From contig JAEYWA010000031.1 in NCBI GenBank assembly GCA_023431385.1, forward strand, positions 1-35,303: a stretch of 35,303 bases of DNA, written 5' to 3'. The notes beneath the pieces are model-generated. The model had not been told where the DNA came from. It saw nothing but the letters and a program-made list of their open reading frames with translations, and made no database searches. Below are positions 24,108 through 31,681 of this stretch, in pieces. How positions within the stretch are numbered: the first letter of the stretch is position 1; every line of letters begins with the position of its first letter. The position numbers and the translations under genes were made by a program. Origin of the DNA: Bacillota bacterium. GTDB taxonomy: Bacteria; Bacillota; Clostridia; Acetivibrionales; DSM-1351.

Positions 24108-24815
24108 ATGTTTAAATCAAATGTTAATGAAACTATCCTTTTAGTTGAAGATGATGAAACCATCTCTCTTGGCATTAAAGCATATCTTGAGAAATATTAT
24201 AAACTTGAATGTATAAAAACTATTGCCCAAGCAAAGAAGCTAATCAGCAGCAGTAGCAGTAACAGTTATAATCTTGTTTTGCTGGACTGGAACCTGCCTG
24301 ACGGAAGTGGTTCTGAGTTATTTTCATACATTAGGAAAATAAGAAATATTCCAATTATATATCTAACTGTCAGAAACGATGACAATGACATTATTCAGGG
24401 TCTTGATATGGGCGCAGATGATTACATAGTTAAACCCTTTAAACTTTCCGTACTGTTATCTCGAATTAAAGCTGTCCTCCGCCGCTTCGACAATTTCAAC
24501 AAACAAGAACTAAATATACTTTCCTGTGGTAAGGTTCAACTTTTCAAGGATAGTACCCGAGTGCTGTACGGCGGTATAGAGGTACTTCTCACGGCAGGAG
24601 AATACCGCTTGCTGCTTCTGCTGTTGGAGAACAAGAATCATACACTTACACGCGAAGTTATATTGGACAAACTGTGGGATGCCGCCGGCGAATTTGTCAA
24701 TGACAATACGCTCACAGTAACCATAAAAAGACTTCGCGAAAAGCTTGATAATCCTGCCTTTATTAAAACCCTTCGGGGTATTGGCTATCGAGCGGAGGAT
24801 GAAGATGATGAGTAA
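24108..24815 (+). CDS. OmpR/PhoB-family response regulator
   Basis: A 235-residue two-domain regulator. The receiver domain (about 8-122) has acidic Asp15/Asp16 in 'LLVEDDETIS', the phospho-acceptor Asp60 in 'VLLDWNLPDG', Thr87 and Lys109 in 'YIVKPF'. The C-terminal winged-helix DNA-binding domain (about 135-230) shows 'LTAGEYRLLLLLLENKN' and 'VTIKRLREKLDNP', ending 'IKTLRGIGYRAE'. The partner kinase begins inside its last codons (24805), so the two are translationally coupled. A likely target is the pair of TGTCA repeats in front of the ABC transporter genes at 26018. AGGGG lies upstream of the ATG. No clear promoter was identified in 23954-24107, which holds only a small AGAAAAACA/TGTTTTTCT hairpin. 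Confidence 0.95.
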   Translation: MFKSNVNETILLVEDDETISLGIKAYLEKYYKLECIKTIAQAKKLISSSSSNSYNLVLLDWNLPDGSGSELFSYIRKIRNIPIIYLTVRNDDNDIIQGLDMGADDYIVKPFKLSVLLSRIKAVLRRFDNFNKQELNILSCGKVQLFKDSTRVLYGGIEVLLTAGEYRLLLLLLENKNHTLTREVILDKLWDAAGEFVNDNTLTVTIKRLREKLDNPAFIKTLRGIGYRAEDEDDE

Positions 24816-25929
24816 AAATTTTAAACTTTTGCTTTTTGCTGGATTGGTTTCTGCAATTCTTTTAGGCCTGCTCATCGAGGCACTGTCCGGAAGCATTTTT
24901 TCAGCTCATAGGTATGATACTTTAGCTGCAATTGTTAGTAAGATTTCTGCAGAAAATCCCGAGCTTGAGGAAGCTGTGGTTCAGTCCATTAAATTCACTG
25001 CTTCATCAGATATAAAGTCGGGTTATGATATTTTAAAAAGCTACGGTTATACCAGATATTTTTTTGATACCAGAGATAATCTGCGACTTGTATTTTTTAT
25101 TATTTTTGCCTGTTTGGTCATTTATACAATTGCAGCTATTTTAACCTATGCACTCGTAAAAAAGAGCAGAAGAAGGATACTCGAGCTGACCAATTATCTG
25201 AATTTAATAAATACCGGTAAAGAAAATATATTACTATCTTACTCTGAGGATGATTTCTGCTGTCTGGAAGACGAACTTTATAAAACTGTCACAGAATTAA
25301 AGCAGACAAGAGAACAAGCTGTTAAAGCACGAAAAGGTCTTGCAGATAATATGGCCGATATTGCTCATCAGTTAAAGACTCCATTAACGTCAATCTCACT
25401 GATGACAGAATTGTTGTTAAATAGGATAAATAATTCTGAGGATTATGGATACATTGAAAGAATATCGAATCAGGTTAACAAGCTTCAGAAATTAACCGGC
25501 TCCCTCCTCACCCTCTCAAGGTTGGATGCAGGTACTATTGAATTAAAAAAGCAGAAAGTGGATGTATTATCCCTTGTTTCGGCGGCTGTGGATTCGATCA
25601 GTGATATTACGGCTCATAAGCATCAGGTTGTTGTCTTTCCTGACATACAATATGTCAGCTATATTGGTGATTTTAGCTGGAGTGTTGAAGCATTGATAAA
25701 TATCATTAAGAATTGCGCAGAGCATACTCCGGATAAAGGAACAATTTCCATCAGCTATGAACAGAATCCCATATATACGCAGATTATCATAGAGGATAAC
25801 GGTGAGGGTATCTCTAAAGAAGACCTTCCCCATATATTTGAACGTTTCTATAAGGGCAGAAACACCAGTAAAGAAACAGGTAAAGAGAGTATTGGTATTG
25901 GGCTTGCTTTATCCAAGGGCAATAATTGA
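24805..25929 (+). CDS. Sensor histidine kinase, C-terminus cut by a frameshift
   Basis: A 374-residue membrane kinase as read. Helix 1 spans about 7-27, then an outside loop of about 65 residues, then helix 2 at 93-117. The H-box is 'NMADIAHQLKTPLTSIS' (His188), the N-box 'INIIKNCAEHTP', G1 'EDNGEGIS', the F-box 'LPHIFERFY' and G2 'SIGIGLALSK'. Just after G2 the frame ends ('GNN' stop), whereas homologues continue for about 30 residues. Those residues ('IIENQDGIIHAENC' and on) are present in another frame at 25919-26008. One G too many in the GGG run at 25917-25919 accounts for this. The product might still work because G2 is intact. Start 24805 has GGAGG 6 nt upstream and overlaps the regulator gene. 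Confidence 0.88.
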   Translation: MMSKNFKLLLFAGLVSAILLGLLIEALSGSIFSAHRYDTLAAIVSKISAENPELEEAVVQSIKFTASSDIKSGYDILKSYGYTRYFFDTRDNLRLVFFIIFACLVIYTIAAILTYALVKKSRRRILELTNYLNLINTGKENILLSYSEDDFCCLEDELYKTVTELKQTREQAVKARKGLADNMADIAHQLKTPLTSISLMTELLLNRINNSEDYGYIERISNQVNKLQKLTGSLLTLSRLDAGTIELKKQKVDVLSLVSAAVDSISDITAHKHQVVVFPDIQYVSYIGDFSWSVEALINIIKNCAEHTPDKGTISISYEQNPIYTQIIIEDNGEGISKEDLPHIFERFYKGRNTSKETGKESIGIGLALSKGNN

Positions 25930-26008
25930 AAACCAAGATGGAATTATTCACGCAGAAAACTGTTTAAGTAGCGGCGCAAGATTTACAATAAAATTTTATA
26001 ATCACTAA
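25919..26008 (+). pseudogene. Displaced C-terminal end of the histidine kinase
   Basis: Twenty-nine codons from GCA (25919) to a TAA at 26008 encode the normal end of a kinase catalytic domain ('GIIHAENCLSSGARFTIKF'). They are out of frame with the upstream kinase by one base. Confidence 0.85.
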
Positions 26009-26017
26009 ATTATAAAA

Positions 26018-26050
26018 TGTCACTGAATTGTCATTTGACCTATTTATAAT
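26018..26050 (+). promoter_or_regulatory. PhoB-like direct repeats and -10 box before the ABC transporter operon
   Basis: TGTCACTGAAT (26018-26028) and TGTCATTTGAC (26029-26039) are adjacent 11-nt units, each beginning with TGTCA. This is the spacing used by OmpR/PhoB-family regulators. A perfect TATAAT (26045-26050) follows 11 nt after the second TGTCA, with no good -35 element. That layout is typical of a promoter activated by such a regulator. It lies between the kinase end and the ATPase gene, so the regulator encoded at 24108 is the obvious candidate. Confidence 0.6.
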
Positions 26051-26128
26051 GATATTCAAAAATACTTCAGCAGCGCTATATTACTTCATAGTGTATTTTC
26101 AGAATTTGTTCATTTCACGGAGGTTTAT

Positions 26129-26812
26129 ATGGAAATACTACGTTGTGAAAATCTGTCCAAAACTTACGGGTCAGGTCAAACACAGGTTACTGCTCTTAAT
26201 GATGTCAATCTGTCAGTTGAGAAAGGTGAATTCGTTGCAATTGTCGGCGCTTCCGGGTCAGGAAAATCAACCCTGCTGCATATACTTGGAGGTGTTGACC
26301 GCCCATCCAAAGGAAGAACAATTATTGAAGACACCGATATATCCACATTAAATGAAACAAAGCTGGCAATGTTCAGAAGAAGAAAAGTTGGTCTTATATA
26401 CCAGTTTTTCAACCTTATTCCTACCCTTAATGTACGTAAGAATATACTGTTGCCAATGCTGCTTGATGATAAAAAACCTGATGAAGCAAGATTTAATGAA
26501 ATTGTTAGAATTCTTGGCTTGGATGACAGACTGAATCATCTCCCCAGCCAGCTTTCAGGCGGTCAGCAGCAAAGAGTTGCTATCGGCCGATCACTTATAT
26601 ATAGACCTGCCATAATTTTAGCAGATGAGCCTACAGGTAATTTGGATCGCAATAACTCTAAAGAAATTCTGGAGTTTCTAAAAGTCTCCAATCTTCAATA
26701 TAATCAGACCATTCTGCTTATTACTCATGATGAAAAAATAGCTCTTGAAGCAAACCGTATCATTACTGTGGAGGATGTCAAAATTGTATCGGATGAGGTG
26801 ATTAAAAGATGA
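26129..26812 (+). CDS. ABC transporter ATPase (LolD/MacB-type)
   Basis: A 227-residue ATPase with Walker A 'GASGSGKSTLLH' (about 40-51), the Q-loop in 'IYQFFNLIPTL', signature 'LSGGQQQRVAIGRSL', Walker B 'IILADEPTGNLD' and the switch His in 'LLITHDE'. It powers a type VII ABC system, in which the ATPase drives a mechanical permease. Such systems export peptides, lipoproteins or antibiotics, or act on the cell envelope. A strong AGG-rich site (CGGAGG) precedes the ATG. Its stop overlaps the permease start by 4 nt (ATGA), which implies coupled translation. It lies in a module with the upstream two-component pair. Confidence 0.96.
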   Translation: MEILRCENLSKTYGSGQTQVTALNDVNLSVEKGEFVAIVGASGSGKSTLLHILGGVDRPSKGRTIIEDTDISTLNETKLAMFRRRKVGLIYQFFNLIPTLNVRKNILLPMLLDDKKPDEARFNEIVRILGLDDRLNHLPSQLSGGQQQRVAIGRSLIYRPAIILADEPTGNLDRNNSKEILEFLKVSNLQYNQTILLITHDEKIALEANRIITVEDVKIVSDEVIKR

Positions 26813-29466
26813 AAATTCTAAAGGAATTCACCTTGGATTATATTTTCAGAAACAAAAGAACCAGTCTCACAATAATGATTTCTATTCTGATTGCCTCCAC
26901 CCTTCTTAGTACTCTTTGTATCTTCCAATATAACGTGTGGTATGATGGTGTCAGGCAGGCGATAGAAAAAAATGGACATTGGCATGGAGAATTATTTGAT
27001 GCAACACCAGGTAATAAGTTAAAATATGTAACTTCACACCCAAATGTTAGAAAGGTTATGATTAAAGGTGAATGGTATCCAGCATGTATTGGCACCAATG
27101 AAAAACGTCCATATTTATTTTTACGGGATGCTGACACAGAATACTGGAGAGAGATGTCAGAAAAGAACGCAATTATTGAAGGTCGGATACCTGAAGAAAA
27201 ATCAGAGATAGCCGTATCTAAGCAATTTATTGATGATAATCCTACAATAAAAATCGGCAGTATAATATCAATTCCTGTTGGATTTAGAATGAGCTCTGAT
27301 AAGAAGCTTGATGTTGTAGCTTCGAAGCGTTCTGACGAAACATTTTCTAGCCAGCGGAATGAAAACTTCAAAATAGTAGGTGTTTTGGATATTACCACCC
27401 CATCTATAGTTCCAGGCTATTATGCCATGGGCTATCTGGACCGCAGGGATATAAAGCCCGATGACGGTTTAACTGTATATGTTAACTTTCACAATCCAAG
27501 AAAAATAGCTGAAGATTTACCTCAGATAGCAGCAGCTGTTGGACAAAAGTCTGATGAGTCAGGAAAGTATTTGATAAAATACAACAATAGTCTACTTATA
27601 AATTATTTGATATTTCCTGAAAGTAACAAAGCCACCCCCTTACCCAGTACATATATCTTTTTGATAGCTTCGGTAATCCTCATGGTATTACTTTGTGTTG
27701 GAGTATTTGTACTCATTATACATAATGCCTTTGTACTATCAGCAAACTCCCGTATGAAGCAGCTGGGTATGTTGAAAAGTATCGGAGCAACACCAGCACA
27801 AATTAGAAAGTCCGTTACTTTTGAAGCAATATTACTTTCAATTATTCCCACCCCTCTTGGCCTTCTCATAGGTCACTTAATGTGTAGCTTTTTGTTTGCT
27901 GAAATAAGTGCTATGAACAGAATAAATGACAATTCCTTACCTGTACAATATAACTTTGGGTGGGTTATTGCACTGCCTTCTGTAATTTTAACTTTATTCA
28001 CTGTTTGGCTGTCAGCGTATTTGCCTGCAAAGAAAATCGGCAAAATTATACCTATTATAGCTATAAGACAAGTTGGTCATATGGGCATTAAAAAAGCACG
28101 TAGTAACATATTTTACCGTAAGCTATTCGGTTTTGAAGGCGAATTGGCTTTTAATTCCCTTTCTGCAAACAGGAAGTCCTTCAGAACTTCTTTTATATCA
28201 CTTTTTCTTTCTTTTGTTTTATTCGTTACCTTTATAAACCTCAACTCAATTTCAGACGCAGAAGTCTCTTTATTCGGAATAAATATGGAATATGATATTG
28301 AAGTTAATCTATTGGACGGAAGACAGATGGCACCTGAAGTAAAAAATGAATTTAAGCAAATAAAAGGACTTGATTTATGTATTTTTTCAAACAACATTCT
28401 TTGTACTACCTGGTTTACTTCTGATAAGCAATCTGAGGAAATCAAAATGCTTGGAGGCTTTTCAGGAATAGCTGCGACAAACCGCTTCGACCTTTTGGTG
28501 GAGAAAGATAAATACCGCTTAAATACAAGACTAGTATCGCTAGATGATGCTTCCTTTTCTCAATATTGTAAATCACTGGGTATAAATCCCGATGCTTACT
28601 CAGATATTCATAATCCTAAAGGAATATTAGTTAATTATTCTTATAATCATGTGACTTATGGCAAACGAAATCACGATATACTCCCTATAACGAGCTTGAA
28701 GGCTGGAGATATAGTCAGAGTAAGTGAAAATGTTAATAGCATTACCAACGGTGATTATGAATTTGGGCTGCAAACAGGATTTGTTACAGACAAGCTTCCT
28801 GACACATTTCAATATAACAACTATTATACTTTAACCTACATTATTCCTGTTGGTATTTATAAAAACATAGTCAGAAATTTTGATGAGGATCGTCAGCCCA
28901 GAAGTCTTAATACTTATATAACTATAAATTGCAATGATAAATCAATAAATGTAGTAAAAGGACATATAAAAGATATATGTGACCGCTGGTATGGTCGGGG
29001 TGATTATTCCATATATACTATCGAAGACTTAAAAAACCAAATTGCCGCCTCAAGAAGAATTATGAATTTAATAACCTTCTGTATTTCAGGGCTATTAGGC
29101 CTTATAGGAATAGCAAATACCTTTTCCACAGTAACAGGATATTTACAGCAAAGGCGTTGGGAATTTGCAATGCTAAGGTCTGTTGGATTATCACCAGTAG
29201 GTATGAAAAAAATGCTTATACTTGAAGCTGTGTTTTTTGGAATCAATCCAATTTTGGTTGGCTTACCATTAACATTGATTATAACATACTTATTTTTAAG
29301 AATAGAGCAAATATTTGTTTATGAATTCATTCCTTTTATGCCTATACTTGAGGTTATAATATTTATCCTTATAATACTTCTATGTGTTGGAATGGCATAT
29401 CTGCTCGGAGCTTCAAGAATTAAGGCCGATACTATTGTAGAAGTACTCAAGGATGAAACAAATTAA
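26809..29466 (+). CDS. ABC transporter permease with two FtsX-type cores
   Basis: An 885-residue permease. After helix 1 (about 17-40) comes an outside domain of roughly 230 residues. Then follow the first FtsX core at about 280-415 ('NSRMKQLGMLKSIGATPAQI') and a helix at 455-475. A second outside domain of about 270 residues and a second FtsX core from about 750 ('QQRRWEFAMLRSVGLSP') complete it. Eight helices in two halves match the LolE/YtrF-like duplicated layout, not the ten-helix BceB layout. The outside domains probably sense or bind the substrate. The substrate cannot be read from sequence. The final gene of the module is followed by a strong terminator at 29490. Confidence 0.93.
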   Translation: MKILKEFTLDYIFRNKRTSLTIMISILIASTLLSTLCIFQYNVWYDGVRQAIEKNGHWHGELFDATPGNKLKYVTSHPNVRKVMIKGEWYPACIGTNEKRPYLFLRDADTEYWREMSEKNAIIEGRIPEEKSEIAVSKQFIDDNPTIKIGSIISIPVGFRMSSDKKLDVVASKRSDETFSSQRNENFKIVGVLDITTPSIVPGYYAMGYLDRRDIKPDDGLTVYVNFHNPRKIAEDLPQIAAAVGQKSDESGKYLIKYNNSLLINYLIFPESNKATPLPSTYIFLIASVILMVLLCVGVFVLIIHNAFVLSANSRMKQLGMLKSIGATPAQIRKSVTFEAILLSIIPTPLGLLIGHLMCSFLFAEISAMNRINDNSLPVQYNFGWVIALPSVILTLFTVWLSAYLPAKKIGKIIPIIAIRQVGHMGIKKARSNIFYRKLFGFEGELAFNSLSANRKSFRTSFISLFLSFVLFVTFINLNSISDAEVSLFGINMEYDIEVNLLDGRQMAPEVKNEFKQIKGLDLCIFSNNILCTTWFTSDKQSEEIKMLGGFSGIAATNRFDLLVEKDKYRLNTRLVSLDDASFSQYCKSLGINPDAYSDIHNPKGILVNYSYNHVTYGKRNHDILPITSLKAGDIVRVSENVNSITNGDYEFGLQTGFVTDKLPDTFQYNNYYTLTYIIPVGIYKNIVRNFDEDRQPRSLNTYITINCNDKSINVVKGHIKDICDRWYGRGDYSIYTIEDLKNQIAASRRIMNLITFCISGLLGLIGIANTFSTVTGYLQQRRWEFAMLRSVGLSPVGMKKMLILEAVFFGINPILVGLPLTLIITYLFLRIEQIFVYEFIPFMPILEVIIFILIILLCVGMAYLLGASRIKADTIVEVLKDETN

Positions 29467-29489
29467 TGATAAATATAAATAACTATTTA

Positions 29490-29522
29490 AAACGCCACGG
29501 TATTAAAGTAAGCGTGGCGTTT
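29490..29522 (+). terminator. Strong terminator between convergent permease and dpaB genes
   Basis: AAACGCCACG pairs perfectly with CGTGGCGTTT across a 13-nt loop; the G+C-rich core stands out in AT-rich DNA. It lies about 25 nt after the permease stop and 29 nt from the dpaB stop. The A/T arms on both sides suggest it may act in both directions. Confidence 0.85.
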
Positions 29523-29550
29523 AGAGTCTCAATATATTTAGTTTCATGAC

Positions 29551-30135
29551 TTATTTACATACAATTATGGGCTGTATCTGGCAATTTTGCTGTGCATTCA
29601 GGATGGTCGGCAACAGTTGTTCAAAATCTGCTACCAATGATGTACACTTTTTAATCGGATCATCCTGTCCGAACGGAACCATATATATGTTCTTCATATT
29701 AAGCAAAACACCAATATTCTTGGCATTTGCTGCAAGGCCGTCATTAGTCGATATGGCTATTACAACAGGTCTCATGTTCCTAAGATGCGCTTTACATGCC
29801 ATTGTAACAGGGCCGTCAGTTATCGCATTCGCGATTTTAGAAATTGAATTTCCAGTGCATGGTGCTATTACAAGTATATCCAGTAAAGCTTTCGGTCCTA
29901 TGGGTTCTGCCTCTACTATTGTGCTTATTGGCAATTTGCCTGTAAGGGCCTGTAGTGTGTTCTTAAAATCCTCAGCTTTACCAAACCGTGTATCATACTC
30001 ATTTACAGACTCAGATATTATTGGAATAACGTCGGCACCTTCGTTAACCAATTTTTCTATCTGAGGGATTATCTTATCAAAGGTGCAAAATGAGCCTGTA
30101 ACAGCATACCCAATTCTTACTCCTTTCAATAGCAT
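29551..30135 (-). CDS. dpaB: Dipicolinate synthase subunit B
   Basis: A 194-residue flavoprotein-like protein (SpoVFB). The N-terminal 'RIGYAVTGSFCTF' and the middle 'LVIAPCTGNSISKIANAITD' form the flavin-binding fold typical of the family, and 'ISTNDGLAANAKNIG' is a family hallmark. With DpaA it makes dipicolinic acid from a lysine-pathway intermediate in the mother cell; dipicolinate then accumulates in the spore core and gives heat resistance. The ATG follows the dpaA stop by 2 nt, with a GGGGG-type site inside the end of dpaA. In Bacillus subtilis asd, dapG and dapA follow; here a strong terminator and an opposing transporter module do. Confidence 0.96.
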   Translation of the reverse strand: MLLKGVRIGYAVTGSFCTFDKIIPQIEKLVNEGADVIPIISESVNEYDTRFGKAEDFKNTLQALTGKLPISTIVEAEPIGPKALLDILVIAPCTGNSISKIANAITDGPVTMACKAHLRNMRPVVIAISTNDGLAANAKNIGVLLNMKNIYMVPFGQDDPIKKCTSLVADFEQLLPTILNAQQNCQIQPIIVCK

Positions 30136-30137
30136 TG

Positions 30138-31013
30138 TTATACCCCCAACTCTTCAATAATATTAAATACCGTATCCTTTATAAACTCTGCAGCTGTAAC
30201 AGGGGCAACTTTTCCTGGAAGCGATAGAGCCCAAATTGCTCTAAGTCCAAGTTCCTTTGCTTTATCAAAATCAACACCGCCGGGCTTTGAAGCAAGGTCG
30301 ATAATCAGGCATTCAGGATTAAGAATTTTCAGCATGTCATGATTTAAAACTATTGATGGTATAGTATTGAATATGACATTCATATCTTTTACAGTCTGCG
30401 ATAATTCTGTTAAACTGACCGGTTTGTAACCATAGCTTTTAATCCATGCAAAATCTGCATACTTTCGTGCTTCAACAAAAACATTTGCTCCTATACCCTG
30501 TAGCATTTTAGCCAAAGTCTTTCCAATTCTGCCGTATCCAAGTATTAACGCATTGCTGTTATGTAAAGTTATGGGCATTTCCTCCATAGCAATTTGTATA
30601 GCACCTTCTGCCGTAGGAATTGCATTAAGTACTGCCATCTCCTCTCTATCAAGCATATCAACGTTGTAGACGTTGCATACCTGAGCATGATGCACAATTT
30701 TATCACTAATTCTTCCTGCAATAAATAATTGATTTTTATCCATACATCTGAATACATCGTGAATCAATATTTTCTCGCTGTGAAAGGGTGCGTTTATACA
30801 TTCATTATCGTTTGAGCATGGTATTGGACCTATTACTACATCAGAACCCTTAATAGCTTCTTCAATAGTATTGCTTTGATAAAATTTAATGTCAAAGCTC
30901 GCTTTGTCAAATCCATATATATTAACCGAATTTCCTGCCTCAGCAATAGATTCAGCCAATTTTACATTTCTGAGATCTCCTCCGATAATACTAAATTTTT
31001 TCTTTTCATTCAC
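30138..31013 (-). CDS. dpaA: Dipicolinate synthase subunit A
   Basis: A 291-residue SpoVFA. It has an N-terminal Rossmann-like part ('FSIIGGDLRNVKLAESIAEA') and a C-terminal dehydrogenase fold with 'LILGYGRIGKTLAKMLQG' (GxGxxG) and 'FNTIPSIVLNHDMLK'. It is the NAD(P)-dependent partner of DpaB. Start: GTG 31013 with GGAGG 8 nt upstream. A sequence at 31069-31097 fits a mother-cell (sigma-K type) promoter, as expected for this late sporulation operon. Many clostridia lack dpaAB and use an electron-transfer flavoprotein instead, so its presence says something about lineage. Confidence 0.96.
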   Translation of the reverse strand: MNEKKKFSIIGGDLRNVKLAESIAEAGNSVNIYGFDKASFDIKFYQSNTIEEAIKGSDVVIGPIPCSNDNECINAPFHSEKILIHDVFRCMDKNQLFIAGRISDKIVHHAQVCNVYNVDMLDREEMAVLNAIPTAEGAIQIAMEEMPITLHNSNALILGYGRIGKTLAKMLQGIGANVFVEARKYADFAWIKSYGYKPVSLTELSQTVKDMNVIFNTIPSIVLNHDMLKILNPECLIIDLASKPGGVDFDKAKELGLRAIWALSLPGKVAPVTAAEFIKDTVFNIIEELGV

Positions 31014-31068
31014 TAATAGACCCTCCGTTCTCAGGACTGGATATTTGAACTGTTTATGACGACTAGTA

Positions 31069-31097
31069 TATTTTATGTTATGGACAAATACCTAGTG
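31069..31097 (-). promoter_or_regulatory. Candidate sigma-K (mother-cell) promoter for dpaAB
   Basis: On the minus strand CATAAAATA (31077-31069) fits the sigma-K -10 pattern CATAnnnTA. AC lies 17 nt upstream (31096-31095), fitting the short -35 element. The distance to the dpaA GTG is about 55 nt. The motif is short, so chance is possible. Confidence 0.4.
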
Positions 31098-31234
31098 CCT
31101 GTACTGAAATTGATAATTTCTGAATTAGTTCAGACATTCTATTAATAGTTTAGGTAAAATATGTATAACAAAATTAGAGTTTTAGCATTGAAAGGTTTGA
31201 ATATAAAACGTTAAATTCTAGGAGGATACTGTAT

Positions 31235-31474
31235 TTGAAAATTAATAATGCTTGGCCCATAATCTTTTTAAAAATACTTAAGCTTTATCTAATTTCTATA
31301 TTATGTATTCTGCCTATCTTAGCATATAGCATTATTTTTACATAAGGAGAGATTCCGTCCTATTCAATAGTATTATGCTTTGAAAAGACCATAGACATAA
31401 ATGACGTATTTAATTTTTCTTTTTCTTCAACAGCCATTATTTCAATTTTAGGCTATTATCTTTTCTTTTCGTGA
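31235..31474 (+). pseudogene. Degenerate small membrane-protein gene (in the 668-nt gap 31014-31681)
   Basis: A TTG at 31235 with a perfect AGGAGG 9 nt upstream opens a hydrophobic 36-codon reading ('IFLKILKLYLISILCILPIL') that ends at TAA 31343-31345. The same frame then continues without a stop for 42 codons ('GEIPSYSIVLCFEKTIDIND', then a second hydrophobic segment) to a TGA at 31472. Two membrane segments in one frame, split by a stop, suggest a decayed gene, though a real 36-residue peptide cannot be ruled out. The rest of the gap has the dpaA promoter region, short palindromes such as GAAATT-GAT-AATTTC, and a terminator at 31612. Confidence 0.4.
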
Positions 31475-31611
31475 GGAAAATTAATGAGAATTAGCTAAAT
31501 ATGTCTGTGTCACTGTTAATTATGATTTTAATCAGCCTTCTGGTATGTAGAAGAAAGAGATTATTAGCCATTATTAAGAAATCAGAAAAAATAACAGGCG
31601 AGTACTTAAAC

Positions 31612-31649
31612 AAAAAACACACAACTGCTATCGGCAAGTTTGTGTGTTT
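31612..31649 (-). terminator. Terminator of the M16 peptidase gene
   Basis: On the minus strand AAACACACAA pairs perfectly with TTGTGTGTTT across a 15-nt loop, and the T run extends to six. It lies about 35 nt after the stop at 31682. Thus pnp/mlpA transcription likely ends before dpaA. Confidence 0.8.
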
Positions 31650-31681
31650 AAGCAAAAGTTAATAATTCCCGCTAAATATTT

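Noticed and set aside
26838..27398. A 186-codon minus-strand frame inside the permease gene
   Set aside because: The permease is continuous, has FtsX-type motifs, and is coupled to its ATPase; the antisense frame has no start signal or protein-like features.
24108..29466. Interpretation as a Bce-type bacitracin resistance module
   Set aside because: Bce kinases have almost no outside loop and BceB-type permeases have ten helices with one large loop. Here the kinase has about 65 residues outside and the permease has two FtsX halves.
29546..30064. A 172-codon plus-strand frame opposite dpaB
   Set aside because: dpaB has clear family motifs and a coupled start with dpaA; the opposite frame has no recognisable domain and is a shadow.
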